DNA of 64,000 nucleotides. Origin: Elgaria multicarinata webbii (lineage: Eukaryota; Chordata; Lepidosauria; Squamata; Anguidae). Each line of letters begins with the position of its first letter. The first letter of the stretch is position 1. The notes under the pieces are model-generated. The model searched no databases, had not been told where the DNA came from, and was given only the letters and a program-made list of their open reading frames with translations. Location of the stretch: contig NC_086182.1 of assembly GCF_023053635.1 (NCBI RefSeq), forward strand, positions 37,056,001-37,120,000, read 5' to 3'. Positions 1 to 16,300 of the stretch are shown piece after piece. Made by a program: the position numbers and the translations under genes.

Positions 1-42
1 CCATTCTTGGAAAGGTGGGATATAAATAAATACAATAAGTAG
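1..42 (+). repeat. 3' tail of a SINE or LINE cut by the window edge
   Basis: GGTGGGATATAAATAAATA is the same kind of 3' end as the full SINE at 14283-14534. It lies in the DDX6 intron just left of the first visible exon. Confidence 0.55.
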
Positions 43-225
43 TGTTAGGGGAATGTTTGTGCTATTGACAGTATATACTTGTCAACATAGCTGAACATTT
101 AACCAAGAACTATAAATGAGATGCTTGTCTAAGATTTTTGCATGTACTCTGCCTTTTCTTAAAGATCAGTTATCTTGCAATTTACAGGCAGTGAAGAATG
201 TGACCCCTTTTGTATTTGTATTTAG

Positions 226-2869
<2,644 letters not shown>

Positions 2870-3089
2870 CCGCTGCGTACGTATCTGGCTTTGCGTGCTG
2901 CAGACTGGGAGCTGGGGGAAGGAGTGGGTTGGAGGCCTCTTTGCCCAGCAAGGCTGAATGCATATGCTAATGGCACTCTTTGAACAGTGCTAATGGGCAG
3001 GTGAAGCACTTTGTACTCCTCAATCAGCTGCTGACGCTGTGTTTACAAGGTCAGATAAGAGTGCATAGCTTGGTCACGAGGCACCCCAT

Positions 3090-3215
3090 GATTTCTCAGG
3101 GATTTTGAACAATAAGCCACAGTGACTGCCCACCATGGTTTGAATGTTCAAACTGGCCGCCGGCACACACCACAACCCACCATGGCTTAAGTAAGCCACA
3201 GTGGCTGCGGCAATC
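3090..3215. repeat. Repeat-like segment in the DDX6 terminal intron
   Basis: AAGCCACAGTG(A/G)CTGC occurs twice as a direct repeat about 80 bases apart, with CCACCATGG twice between. This looks like a degenerate interspersed or DNA-transposon-derived repeat; the family is not identified. The rest of the intron 2877-4173 shows nothing recognisable. Confidence 0.35.
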
Positions 3216-6200
3216 CTGCGTTCCAGCCCTTTGGGTCTCTCGCCCGGGCTGGAACGCAGCTCTCGGTGGGGGGCCCTGGCGCTTCCTGCAGAGCTGCTGC
3301 TGTGTGAAGGCAGAACGTTGCCCCCTCCCCTCCCCTCCCCTCCCCTTTCTTCTCTAGATGGTGGTGCTTGTTCATCCCCTGCCCTGTTGTCTTTCCCCAT
3401 CCAGCCCCTCCACGCTCCCTCACAAACTCCCCAAAACCTCCTCTGGCCGCTCCTCACAGCCCCAAAGGGTTGCCCTTCCAGCAGAGGATTAAGCATTACG
3501 GAATGACACACAACTATATGTGTGCTTGTTACGTGCCCGTACAGCTGTGCGCACTATTTGTACGCTGGATTAAACAGAATTCCAGTGCTTGTGTACAAAT
3601 CAGGTATGAATGTGTGTTCTTCAGGCATTCAGTTTGAACATGCAAAGGGGCATGTGGGAGCATGCCAGGCTAGCCACACACCCTCAACGCACAGCAGCCG
3701 GCCAAGCCCCCTGGCCACACGTGATTGGCTCAGCAGGAAAGGGGCTGCCCTCCACACAAGTAATGTTTCCTTGGGGACAAGACCTTCCTGTCTGCCTGCT
3801 GGAAATCTTGTATGTGCAGGAGGCAGGCTGAACCGAACACCTGTCAGCTGGGGAGCATGGCTGGCCTTGTGTGTTCCCGCTTCCCCCCCTTCAGGCAGCT
3901 GATGTTCATGCTCCCACGTTCAGTGTAGCGTGTGGATAGCTCTTCCACCTTGCAGACAAGAGAGCTGACGAGTCTGCGTTGGAAACTAGTAGCAGAGGTT
4001 GCAGCTCCTTGAGAGACGCTGCTCTGGCCCGGGGGGGGGGGAGTCAGGTGTTTGGGGGCTCCGCTCCAGTGCTCATCGAGGCCCTTCTTCGGCTAAAGTC
4101 GAGGCGCCTCCTCACCGAGTGGCAGCTGCACAACATTTGCTTGATACTAACGAAAGTGTTTCTTCCTTTCTAGGCTTTGCTTAAACACACAAGCTGAAGC
4201 CCTTTGATCTGGACACGTGATACATCATTTCTTTGGGGATGCCCTTCTCTTTGTGGGTTTTTCCATCTTTTTGTTTTGGAACTATGAAGATTAAAGAGCT
4301 GAGTGTTTTTTTCTCCCCCCCCCCCTCTTTTTTTTTTTTTTTTTTAAAAAAATCTGGCTGTGAGGATGAAAGCAGAAGATAGGAAGGAAATACCTTTGTT
4401 TTCCCCACTTGTTTGCACTGTGTGCTGACTGAACATTAGTTGCACTAACTGCTGGTTTTAATTTCTTTCTTTGTGGTGGAGAAGAAGAACTCTGAAAAGA
4501 GAAGACTCCCAAACTCAAGCTTGACTGCGATTTCAGATTCTCACCCACAGCCGCCTGACTGAGTGCATTTCAACTCCCCCCCCCACCCCCGGCTCCTCAT
4601 CTGTCTTTTAAGCTAAAGAGCTTGTTACTTATTTGTGCAAAGTGCCTTATGCTATGAGACCATTCAGAATATCACCTTTCAGATACAGCCCAAGGAGTCA
4701 TTTTGGTACAGGTCAAAGCCCCCCTTCTCCCCCCACCTCCACACCCTTCCTCTCCCTGCACGCAAACTGGGCCGGGAGGTGACACTTGTCAGTAATCGTT
4801 TTTTGTTTAACTTTTTTTTTCCTTTTTTAATGGAGGAGTTGAGATGCAGTTGCAGTTCACCCACTCTGTAAATAACGTGTATTTAAACAAAATAACCTGG
4901 ACCATCTGGGTTGAGTTGAGTGCAACTTCGGCACTCCAGGAGGAAAGAGCCACTTGCCACCCACCTGCAGCCGGAGCCACATCCGAAAAACCCCTCGTGC
5001 TCTTGCAGAACACTACAGACTGGTTTCCGTGAGTCTCCACTGGTGGTCACAGCACTTGCTAGGCAGACTGGTCTCAGAGCCGTGGCAGTCTTTCCTCCCT
5101 GAAGTGTGTTCCACAGAAAATTGGATGTGTATACTTGTATAAACTCTGTAAATATGTGTTTTTCTGTTATGGGTTCATATATAACTTTTCTTTTTCCTTT
5201 TTTCCTTGTTTTTGATGAAGTTTGCTGGGGTTAAAGGGATTATAGATAGATCTTGACAGCAGCTAAAGGTGAGAGGGGCTCAGTTTTCTGCAACACTGCT
5301 CCATGCCAAGCGCTACAACGTCAGACCGTGGGGCTTGCTCTGCTCGGAAGAGACCTAGGTCTGGGGCAAAGATGTGCCGTGAGCGCTTTGAGGCATCTCG
5401 TATTTCCCCTTCCAAAACGACAGAAAGGGAGCCTGGGGCCCCTGCAGGGGCAAAGGCCTTGCTTGCCTTGGCCAAGGCAGAGCAGGACATACCAAGCGTG
5501 GACTTGGGACTACAAAGAGCAAATGCCATTGGCTGATCGTGCACTGGGTTGCCTCCTGCAACTTCGTTGTGACTCTGTCTCAAGTCTGTCTGCCCAGAGC
5601 CTCTGTCTGCCCAGGCCAGAGCAAGCCCCCTGCCTGGGCGGTTTGCTCTCCTTTGCTGCAGCTGTTCCCACTTGCCTTGTATGTGGCAGGCAAATGCTTT
5701 CGGTCCAAGTAGTGTTGCTTTAAATTGTGCCCCTCCCAATATGCTTGATGTTTGGCCTGATCTCCAGGCAAAAGGAGTGAGACAACTCGGCCTGTAAACT
5801 TCTTAAGAATTCCCTTCCAGCCTGACCAGCAGCAGGCTGCCAGGAGGCAGCAGGGCCAGCACAGCCCCCTCTTGGCCCAGGCCCCGCATCTTCAAAAACG
5901 GCACTTGTGACGCCGCCCTGCTTTCGAAGCGGAGTTGCCCAAATTTCTCTCTGCGTTGGAATTGGAAAACGACAACGTTACCCAGCCCACCCCTTCGAGA
6001 TCTGTGCTGGAACTGGCTGCCTCCTGACAGCCCTTTCAAGTGAAAATGTTTTGTTTAAGTAACTCCACAGAAACGTAGCAGAAGCTGCACTAAAGTACAG
6101 CTCCACTGTTGGGGACTTTACTGCGGCTGCATCAGACTGGCAAGTACTCTGTGTGTGTCGGGGGTGGGGTGGGGGGGGAGGCTTTGCGCGTGGGAAACTG

Positions 6201-6885
6201 ACCAAAAGCAAAACCTTGCTCTTCCGCTGCAGCCAGTTTTGTCTTCCCAACAGAGGAGAGGAGGGGTCATTTTAGTGCAAAAGGTGACAAGTGTGCAGAA
6301 ATCTAGAGTCCTGTGAGAACATGCACACCTGATGTGGTGCCATGAGTTGAGGTGGCAGCTATGCCCCATGCCATGCTCATCTAGTCACTCTTTAAGCACA
6401 GCATTTTTAAATGGAAAGTATTACTTTAAATGTGGCCGCCTAGCCAAAGAGCGGCATTTGCCTAGATTCTTGAGCACCATTTTTGGGTGGCTTTTGTTGG
6501 GTCAGAAAGCCACCTGACCTCGGTGCATAGAGTTCTCTCTCCAGAGCCAAGAGGGATTTGTAAATGGAAAGATGCTCCAGTCGATGACTAGGCAGACCCT
6601 GGTCCGTTTTTTCCTCCCTTCATCATCTAAAAACAAACGCTGAGGGTTTTGGATTCTTGTTCATAAAGGTAAACTGCCAGCAATATCTCCATTGATTGCA
6701 GCTGTTTCTCTGGAGATCCAAAGAGTAAACCCTGAGGTGTCTTGACTGGCTTCGCCTCCTGTGGTACGTCAAGTGACCCCAATCTGTAGGAATAAAACCC
6801 TCCGAGCTGGAGGCAAAGCCAGACTTCAGTTCGATACCTCAGTGTGCTCAGCTCAGAAAGTGCTGCACTCGCCAGAGGTTGCCCG

Positions 6886-6920
6886 GGGGTGGGGTGGGGT
6901 GGGGTGGGGTGGGGGGTGGG
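6886..6920 (+). repeat. (GGGGT)n pentanucleotide microsatellite in the DDX6 3'UTR
   Basis: About seven tandem GGGGT units. On the sense strand of DDX6 mRNA these G-runs could form a G-quadruplex. Confidence 0.85.
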
Positions 6921-7869
6921 CGGTGTTTTGCTTTTTAAGTTTCTTTCGAATGAGATGGGAGCATCTTTCCTTCGCCCTCTGCTTTTGTGTCTGTTGTTGG
7001 GGCTGGATGAGATCATGGAAACAGGACACAAAGGCAGATGTGTTAGCATCAGACATCTCATTCGCATTTTCTTTATTTTAGGGGTGGGTTTGCCTGCACA
7101 GGACTTGCCGAATCCTGCCAGCAAAGGGGGGCCCCGTGGTCTGCCGGAATCCTTGCCTCAGTGTGTAGTTGTTCCCAGCAGTACGCTGACCCATGCTGCT
7201 GGTGCCAAGCGTGCCACTGGCTTGGGCAACCTGAACACTGACTGTGGAGCACGGTCGCCATTTCTAACCGGGCAGCATATGGGCGTGTCGGACCCAACTG
7301 GGGGCCAGGCAGGCTTGCGTCCTTCTATCCTCTGGGGTTAGGAAGACGAGTGGATAGAAAGCCAGGATCTGCCTGTGCTGTGTAAGACCCTCCCTCCCTC
7401 CCTTGTAGCATTCTACAGTCCTGTGCAGGGGGTGGGTGGGTGGGTGGGGGGTGGAGAATATACTAAGATACAGCTTTGCTGTATTTTAACCAGGGAATGG
7501 GGGGGAGGGGGGAGGCATCTGGAAAAAAACATTAGTCAAAATTCCCTTGTTTTGAAACAAACTGGAAGATTTAGAAGGGGCATCTTTTTTGTGTTCAGTT
7601 CAAGCAACGTATTTCATTGGTCCTCAGTCCAGGCCATGTTCACTGTGAACCATGGGGACTAGAATTTGGGGAAAGAGGGTGGGGTGGGAGGGAAAACAAA
7701 CTTTTTTTTTTTGAACTGGTAACTGGCAAATGTCCAGGAGAGCTCAGTTTTTGGTTCAGTGTGTATCTATGTACACAAATATGTAATGGAAGGCTGACCG
7801 TATTGGTGTCAGAGGGCAGAAGTGATGAATGATAAAATCCTGACTTGCTTTTTAAGAGAAAATTAGCTC

Positions 7870-7875
7870 AATAAA
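7870..7875 (+). terminator. DDX6: Poly(A) signal AATAAA, likely DDX6
   Basis: AATAAA with a T-rich element about 30 bases downstream, followed by the TREH upstream region. It is the best placed signal to end the DDX6 transcript; earlier alternative sites are possible. Confidence 0.6.
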
Positions 7876-7895
7876 AGCTCACTGGGACTTGAGCC

Positions 7896-8748
7896 TGTTC
7901 AGTCTTTTTTTTCTCTGGAGTGATTGCTTGGGTGGGGTGGGGTGGGGTGGGGTGGGGTGGGGGTGGGGGGTTCTTGAGAGGGTTTGATGTAGTGCCATGT
8001 CTGGGAGCTTCACCGCAAAGATGGGGGGCCCCTCTCCCACCCCCTGTTGTGCCACGCCCCAGCAGAGCCCGCCCCTGCTCCTGGGCTGTAGCTGCTCGAT
8101 GAGGCGGGCGCCACAATGTTGAGCACCCACAACCAAGCCCCTCACCCCTGCAAGCAGGCTGAAGGACAGGGAAGGCTCAGCTGGGAGAACTGGCCGCCCA
8201 CCCTCAGGTACCGAGCTCGGGGCACTTGTATTGAGGGGAGGTGCTGCCTTCCTAGAGAAAGGACCAGCAAGTAGCAAAGCAGCAAGGGAGAGGGCAGAGG
8301 CCACAGAGAAGGCACGGGAGAAGAAGGAAGAAGCTGCTGCTGCTGGGAAATCCTTGCCTTTAAATCCCCTCCCCACCCAACTGCACATGCTGAGTTTGCA
8401 CTCCTCTAAATCAGCAGAGAGGACTTTGGTAGCTCTTCTTGATTTAGCTGATCGCATGCAGGACTGGATTTTGCCATTGCACCTGGGAGCATCAGAGGAC
8501 ACCTTTAGTGCTGACAGCCATTCTCCAACTCCTCCCACATGGGTGTGCCAACCCTCCTCTGCATCCAAAGTCAACTGCTGGCACTTGGGCACTGTGCTCC
8601 CCACGCCTCCACACCCTATTTGGATTTGGTTCCGAGTCAAGCTCAGACTTGGCTGTGTGGACTTTGCATAGGTGTGTTCTGCCTATTTCTGTAGCGGTGA
8701 CTCCATAGAGCACGCATTCTGCTGGTGCTACAGCTCTCCTTTGCCAGG
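7896..8748. promoter_or_regulatory. DDX6-TREH spacer and presumed TREH promoter region
   Basis: About 850 bases between the DDX6 poly(A) signal and the TREH start codon. It holds a (GGGGT)n array at 7930-7970 and otherwise unique sequence. No clear TATA box was found and the TREH cap site cannot be placed. Open frames here look like GC-driven noise. Confidence 0.4.
7930..7970 (+). repeat. (GGGGT)n microsatellite upstream of TREH
   Basis: Tandem GGGGT units directly after the DDX6 poly(A) region, the same motif as at 6886-6920. Confidence 0.85.
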
Positions 8749-10296
8749 ATGTCCGTCCTAGTCGGGTGGCTGCTCCTGGCGCTCTGCACAGCTATGCCTG
8801 GGAAGGCAGGGGTAGCAAGCAGCCTCCCTCCACCCTGTGACAGGTGAGTGAGGGGCAAGGGCAGCGGAGAAGCGGATGGTGAGGCCTGGCCAGTGGACCA
8901 CTTTGCCACTGTCATGAGGCAATGGCATGGTAGGGAGCCAGCCTTGTGGGGTGGCAACTGTAGAACCAGGATTTGGGCCTTGCTCAGCCATGAAGGTCAC
9001 TGGGTGGCCTTGGCCTGGCCAGTCTCTTGACCTAACGCAGGGGCTTGTGAGGATAAAATGGGCCGGTGGAGAGCCGTGGAGGAAGGGCAGCATAAGGGGC
9101 ATCTCGCCCTGCGTTGTTTTCTCCACTGAGGAGGCCCCAAGTGCTTGTGCTGCTTGCTCCTCATGAATCAAAGTGGCTACTTGGAAAACAGCCAGCCCTG
9201 TCTGGGGTGGGGTGGGGGGTCAGGCCCTCTCCTGTTGGCCATCCCTTGTCTAGACCAGTGCAATCTTTGGCCTGGTTTTCTGTGGTCTCACCTTTATGCA
9301 GCATTCTGCTGCCAGAGCCATCCAGCGCTCGCTGCTCAGGACCCGTGGGCACAACCTGCCGTTCCTGTCCGTCCCCGGATCCAGCCTCACCCTTGCCTTC
9401 CAGGGCGGCCACGGCCACGGCCCTTCTCTTGGTTCTTCTCTCCTTGCCCAGGACTCCTGCTGCTCCCTCAGTCGCTTGCTGCCCCCTCGGTCACTCTGCC
9501 CCAGCAAGCTGGAACAACCATTCAGTCCTCTGCTCTTGGCATCTGCTCTCCCGCCCCCCCCCCCCACATACACACTTCCTCTTTCCTATGACAAGTTTTA
9601 GACATTTAGACCTGTCCTTTGGCATTCTGGGAAGCCAAAGAAAAATTATCACGAGAAAAAGTATGGTGGTCGCTCCGGAAAGATGTGGCGCACCTCTGCC
9701 CACGATGCTGCCTGTGCTACTCTGGCTGCTGCTGGGAGCCCAGTTCCCAGCTGCACAGATGAGCCTAGCAGGGCAGGCAGACGGAGTGGGCCACCAGGAC
9801 AGCTTGCTCAGTGGCTTGGTGGCTGAAGGCACGTCTCAGTAGTACTTTAGGGTTAGGGTTGAGGAGGCATGTGGGGGCCCCTGGACTGAGCAAGGAGCCA
9901 GTGTGATGACCCCGCTTGCCGCTTTGTGGGGCACAGCACAGGGCTGGAGGGCCAAAGCGCCCCTCCCTCAGTGAGTCAACCTCCTCCTCAGCCTTGGTCA
10001 GCAGCTGCTGCTGCTCCTCCTTGCTGGACAGGCAGAGAGCCAGGGACCCAGCAGGCCGGGCCACCTCCCTCCTCCCACGCCCAGAGCGAGAGGCAGGTGG
10101 ACAGGCAGGTTGGAATGCTGCCAAGGAGGAGCACCCAAGGGGGCTCTCGGTAGGGGGCCCCTCGGGGGCGAGTCTTGGCAGGTGTATGGCCACCATGCCT
10201 CCCCTTAGCGCCAGCCCTGACGCTGTGTGGAGCTGTGGGCCCACCCAGAACCTGCCGAGAGGTGCTGCGGGCTTGAGCCAGAGCAGGACGCCCGGG

Positions 10297-10341
<45 letters not shown>

Positions 10342-13300
10342 CCTTCCGTAAGTACCGATTGGGGAATCAGGAATTAGGAGTCCGGGGGGCGGCGGGAGGC
10401 GGCAGCCATGCTCAGGGAAGAAAATGGGGTCTGCAGAGCCTGGTGTGCAGCCAGGGTGGGGTGGGGCTGTTCTCACGCTCCCCCCAGCACAGAAGGACTC
10501 TTGCTGGAGCCCGCAGGCTGCCCCTGACCCTCCTGCCCTTGCTCTTCCCCAGTCAGATCTACTGCACCGGGGAGCTCCTCCGACAGGTCCAGCAGGCCCG
10601 GCTCTTCGAAGACGATAAGCACTTTGTGGACATGCCCCTGAACGCGACACCAGGTGAATGTCCACGGCCCAGCAGACCCCCACAGCCGCCTTGCTTGCTT
10701 GCCTGTGGAATCTCTGGGGTGGGTGAGCTCCAGCAGGCCCCCTCTTCGCCCTGGCGCCTGCATGGCATGCGGCATGCTGGGATTTCCTGCTGTTGTAATG
10801 CGCTGAGCCACCTGGCTTAGAAAACCTGCCATAGCCATGGTTTGCAACCCACCGGAAGTGCCGCCCACGCGTTCCAGGAGTGGCAGAAGGGCACAGGTGG
10901 GAGCGGCCACCTCTGGGGGTCTGGCCACCCCCAGCAGCAGCAGCAGCTGCAGCATTGGCTGCTCCTATGCGCCACGCCAATGGTGCGGCTGTGGGCCATG
11001 GTGCTCTGAACCTCTTGCTGAGTGGCTTGATGCCGCCTCCTTGTCGGCCCAGTGCTGGCAGGGCAGGGCCTGGCCTCTACTCTGACTGCTGCCCTCCTTC
11101 CTCCCAGAGGTGGTCCTGGCGCGTTTTCAGCAACTGGTGAATGCGACGCCTGGCGGGGCCTTGTCGAAGCAGCAGCTGGCAGCGTTTGTGGAGGCCCACT
11201 TCCTTCCCCCCGGGCAGGAGCTGGAGCCCTGGGAGCCCCCGGATTGGAGCCACAGGTACCGTTTGCCTCCAAGCCACGTGGCTCAGCCCCCTCCCCTCCC
11301 CCTGCCGCCAGACCCTCTCTGCTCCTGTCCGCTCCATGCTCTCCAGAGCTGGGAGGGGTCGCGATCCGCGTGTCGAACTCTCTCAGCCAAAGGGCCAAAT
11401 CCATTTTCACAGAAGCCTTCGGGGGGGGGGGGGGACATGCACAGCCCAGTGGCTGGCAAAAGGGTTTTAGCTCAAAGGTCTTGATTAATTAGTACCCCAC
11501 CTTTCCACAAAAGACTGGCACTCCAGGAGCCTCACTGTCAGTAACCAAGTGGTAGGAGGGGCGTTTCCACCGTTTGGAACGGGGGAACGCGCACATAAAA
11601 GCCGGGAAGACAGCAGATAATTGGTGGCTGGGGGCGGCAGCTGGCACAGGGGAAGTGCATGTTGCCATCTGGGGATCCTGGGGGCGGGGGGGGTTTGGCC
11701 CACAGGCCTGAGGCTCCACACCCCAGGCTGAGGTGCTCGCAGGGCCCTCTATGGGGCTGCCTTTGAGGATGGTTCGGAAGCCTCAGTGGGCGCAAAACGC
11801 AGCTGCTCCATGGTTGACTGTGACCGGGCCCAGGGCACACCCCTTGCCAGCTCTTTGGCAGCCCTTCCACGGGGCCCCTGTCCATTTCTGGGTACAGCAA
11901 AGCACCAGTTTTAACCTACTAAGCCCTAACTGTCTTGGGGCTGTGTTCCCTGTCCCAGCGTGGACCTGTCTGGGTGCTCAGGCCAGCCTATGAGCTTCTG
12001 TGCCTTCTGAGGTAGGTGATAAGAACAACCAGGCCTGCCTGGTGCCAACGCTGATAACTTTTCAGCACCAGGTTAAACTTTCCTCTTTTCCCAGGCATTT
12101 AGCAATATGTGATGAACTTTACCAATCCTAGATTTGTTTTTAAACTTGTTTCTAGTTGTTTTAAATGTATGTTTCTGTGTATGTTGTATAGCTTTGCAGT
12201 TTTAAATTTTGCATAGTGTTTTAATCTTATGTAAACTGCCTAGAGAGCTTTGGCTATGGGGTGGTGAACAAATGTAATAAAATAAATAAATAAATAAATA
12301 AATAATGAGCAACTGTGCTTGTTCAGGCCAGGGCTCCTTCTAGTCCAGGACCTGGCCTTCCCTCCGTGGCCTAGCAGATGCCCTGGGAGGCCCACGCGCA
12401 GCACATGAGTGCAACAGCGCGCTCCTGCTCCTGCTCCCCAGTACCTGGGGTACCTAGCATGCTGCCTCCCATACTAGAGGTAGCATGCAGCCATCCAGAC
12501 TAATAGCCACTGATAGCTGCCTCTTCCACCTCCTCCATGAAATTTACTAATCCAAGTTGGTGGGCATCACCACATGGCATGGAAGCATGAGCTATAAATC
12601 ACAGGAGACAGGGCCTTCTTTGTTGTGGCACGCTGTCTCTAGCATCTCTTCCCCACCCACCCACCCAGAGCTGCACCGGACACCGTCCTTGTTCTCCTTT
12701 TGGCACCAGATGAAGCCCTTTTTATTTGCTGAGGCCTTTTAAGTGTTTGTGGATTTATGCTGGCGTTTTATCATATTTTATTGCTTTGCTGTATGTTGTT
12801 TTGTTTTTACGACTGTTTCAAAACTGTAATTTTGTTAATTTATTTCAAGCTGTGCTGAGAGCATTTGGTGAAGAGAGCAGCCCATAAATAATCAAAAGAA
12901 AAAAGAAAGAAATGCCGCCGCGGCCACCGCCTTCCCCACCCCCACCCCCACCCCCCAGAAATGCCCAGGGCCCCCCCCCTGAGCTTGGCTAGCTGGCTCT
13001 TCCAGCCCAGCCTCCCAAGCTTTGGAGGGCCTTTCCTTTTTCAAAGCATGAGGAGAGCCTGGTAAAACACTTCCTTCTCCTTGGAGGCACGGATCAGGCC
13101 CTGGAGTGGCTGCGCGGTGGAGGGGCTGCTTATACACCCGCCGACTCCCCCCGGCAACTTCCTTGACTGCCTCTTGTCTCTCCGGTGCCTTTTTAGCCCT
13201 CCACTGCTTGGGAGGATTTTGGACAAGAAGCTGCGATCCTGGGCGCAGGAGCTGAATTCCAAGTGGAAGCAGCTGGGCAGGCAGGTAAATGCCAGGGGTG

Positions 13301-16300
13301 GGGGGGAGGTTGTCACCAGAGCAGGGGGGTGGGGAGGGAGTCTGGCTGTGCGCTCGGCCAAGGCTGCCACGCATTTGCCTTTCAGATGAAGCCAGACGTC
13401 CAAGCCAGCCCTGACCGCCATTCCTTGATCTATGTGCCCCACCCTCTGATCGTGCCTGGTGGGCGATTCATCGAGTATTACTACTGGTGAGAAGCATGGG
13501 GGGGGGGGGCAACGGGGGGGGGAAGCATCTGGCCCACCAGCAGCAGCTTTCAGCATTTCAGCTGCTGCTGCTGCTTCTCTCTAGCCGCCCCCTCCCCACC
13601 ACCCACGCGGCCCCCAGATGGACGGGGAGTGCTCAGGTTGGGCCTTTCCCCCATAGGGATTCCTTCTGGGTCATTGAAGGCCTGCTGCTCTCCGGTATGA
13701 CAAACACATCCGAGGGCATGATCCAGAACTTCCTCTACCTTGTGAACAAGTGAGAGTTGCCTGAGAAAGGGCAGGGGGGCGGGGGGGGCGCTCTTTCCCT
13801 TCTGCCTTGACCGCTCTCCAAGGGATGTGAAGGGGGAGGGCCAGTCAGATGCGTCTTGACCTGTCCAGGGGAGTGGCGGGGATCCATCGCCACCCCCAGG
13901 CCAGGAGTTCCCAGCGGTACGAACAGCCGTGCGCTCATCTGCTCCGGTGTTTCTCCCTGATGACAGATTTGGGCATGTCCCAAACGGGGGCCGGGTCTAT
14001 TACGAGCGCCGGAGCCAACCGCCATTCCTCAGCCTGATGGTGGAGAGTTACTTGAAACACACGAACAACACAGAATTCTTGAGGTCAGCACCGCAGTTCT
14101 CCTCTCTCAGCTAAAACAAGAAACAGCACCCAAAGGCCTTTTTGTGCCAGTGGACATATTTGAAACATTGAAAGTGTGTTGTGGGTGCTCTCACAAAATG
14201 GTTGCTGGGGAGGGCTTACCCAGCCATAAAATGGCTGCCTGGGTAGGCACGGCCAGTCACAAAAGACTCCTTGCCCAGAAAAGAGCCAGTGTGGTGTAGT
14301 GGCTAAAGTGTTGGACTGGGAGTCGGGCAATCTGGGTTCTAGTCCCCACTCAGCCATGGAAACCCACTGGGTGACTTTGGGCCAGTCACAGACTCTCAGC
14401 CCAACCTACCTCACAGGGTTGTTGTTGTGAGGATAAAATGGAAAGGAGGAAGAGTCTTATGTATGCCACCTTGGGTTCCTTGGAGGAAAAAAAGCGGGAT
14501 ATAAATGTAATAAATAAATAAATAAATAAAATAAACCAGAGAGACTACAAGTACCCAACAACGCGACGGAGCCAGGGTCTGAGCTCCCAAAGATTAGACC
14601 CTGCTTTTGCACCCAAGAGGGGCACTGAGGCAGGTGTCTGTGGGGCCCATGTTGGAGACCCCTGGGTTGGTGCATCCTTTCTCCCCCCCCCCCACTTTTT
14701 GCAGTGGTGGGTGGGGAAGCCGGGGGAGGGTCTGCCTGCAGGGAGAGCAATGGGGGCAGGTTGTAAGGCAGACGCAGCTCAAATGCCCCCCTTCCCGCCT
14801 GTGGGTGTAACATTTGCTACTTGAGCACATCCTGCCCACTGCTTGGTGCTGAGCCCCATCGCTGTTTCTGGCTCCTGCCTTTTCCAGGAAAAATATCCAC
14901 CTGCTGGAGGCCGAGTACCGCTTTTGGCAGGCAGAGCGGGCTGTCAATGTCTCCGCCGGGGGCAAACAGTACCGCTTGAACCGCTACAACGTCCAGGTGG
15001 GGGAGCCCAGGTGAGATGGGGATGGCAGCAGGTGGGGGGCAGGGCGGGTGGGGGGCCAGAGCTGCTCTCTCAGGGCAGGCTGGCCCTGGCACCCAAGAGC
15101 GCGGTCCTCACCCCCCCTTCTCCCGTCCTCTCTTGTCCCTCCGATGCCACCCAGACCGGAGTCCTACATGAAGGATGTGGAAGTGGCGACGGGCTTAGAT
15201 GAAGGTAACTGGGGAGGGGGGGAGTGCCCCCGCCCCCTGAAGGTGAAGTGTCAGCCCAGGAGGCCGGCAGACCTGACCAGGGCTGCATGCAACCTGGGCT
15301 TTTGGGGGTGGGGGTGCTGAAAGGGACCGGAGGCAAGCAGGGCTGGTGTGTGTGTCGTCGTCGTCCACGCCCCCTTTGCCTGTCCTCTTCCTTCCCCCAT
15401 GCAGAAGCCAAGCAGTTGCTCTGGGCAGATCTGAAGAGCGCCGCAGAATCAGGCTGGGATTTCTCATCTCGCTGGTTCCTGCCGGGGCCACCCCCACTTC
15501 AGGCCACGCTGCAAGACACCAAAGCCAGTGAGGTTGTGCCGGTGGACTTGAACGCCATCCTGTGCAAAGTGGAGGAGCTGCTGGCCACCTTCTATGAGCA
15601 GCTGGGTGAGGAATCTGGATCGGGGCCTTTGGGGGGAGGTGGCGGCAGCTGCAGGAGTCCAGGCTGCTGCTGCACCAGCGCTCCGGCAGTGGCCGATCCC
15701 GTGGCCCCGGTCCCTGCTCTCCGGGGCCATGGCTGGCTGGTGCAGAAAGGCCCCCTCTCCCCCGGCGGTGTGGCTGGGGATGCACCCTGAGATGTGGCCT
15801 GTGTGAAGCAGGGGAGGAGGGCGGGTCAAAGCAGCCTGGCTGGGCGGCCAGCTTGCTGGGATTAATCCGGCAGCGGAGCTGTGAGCAGGCCTGGCCCCCG
15901 GCTGCCTACGAAGCTGCTGCTGTTTCCTGCTCCGCTTCCTCTCAAGGGGATGCTGGGAAAGCCAGAGAGTTCCAAGCGGCTCATGAGCAGCGGGTGGCTG
16001 CCGTCCAGGCTGTCCTCTGGGATGACCAGGCCGGGGTCTGGCTCGACTACAACCTCCTGCGCCAGAGGCGGAACCAGGCCTTCTATCCCACCAACTTAAC
16101 CCCTCTGTGGTCCCAGTGTGGGGTGGACCCAGCCTCTGTTGTGAAGGCCCTTCGCTACCTCGAGGTAAGTGGCGGGGGGGGGGCAGGGGGCTGGCTTGGC
16201 CCATGTTCTAGGTGGATGCGGGCCGGCTGGCTGGCCAGCCACAGGGGGAAGGCTGGAGAGGGAAAAGATGCCAGGGCCTTCTGCGGGGCCAACCGCCTCC

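Larger units (their letters stand above)
2870..7895 (+). other. DDX6: DDX6 3'UTR with an intron just after the stop codon
   Basis: Seven bases after the stop codon there is a strong donor (GTACGT at 2877), and a pyrimidine-rich acceptor ends at 4173. The 3'UTR is therefore probably 2870-2876 joined to 4174 through about 7895. The last exon carries T-rich and G-rich runs and ends at a canonical AATAAA at 7870-7875, followed by a T-rich stretch. A long 3'UTR is usual for DDX6. Because the intron lies well under 50 bases after the stop, it should not trigger nonsense-mediated decay. The splice is read from signals only, without transcript support. Confidence 0.6.

Noticed and set aside
5253-5739. 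Frames of about 156 codons on both strands in the DDX6 3'UTR
   Set aside because: No similarity, overlapping open frames on both strands, and located between DDX6 stop and its poly(A) signal.
14283-14365. Possible functional tRNA gene from A and B box matches
   Set aside because: The boxes belong to a SINE head: the body and TAAATAAA tail follow directly and no cloverleaf with paired acceptor stem can be drawn.
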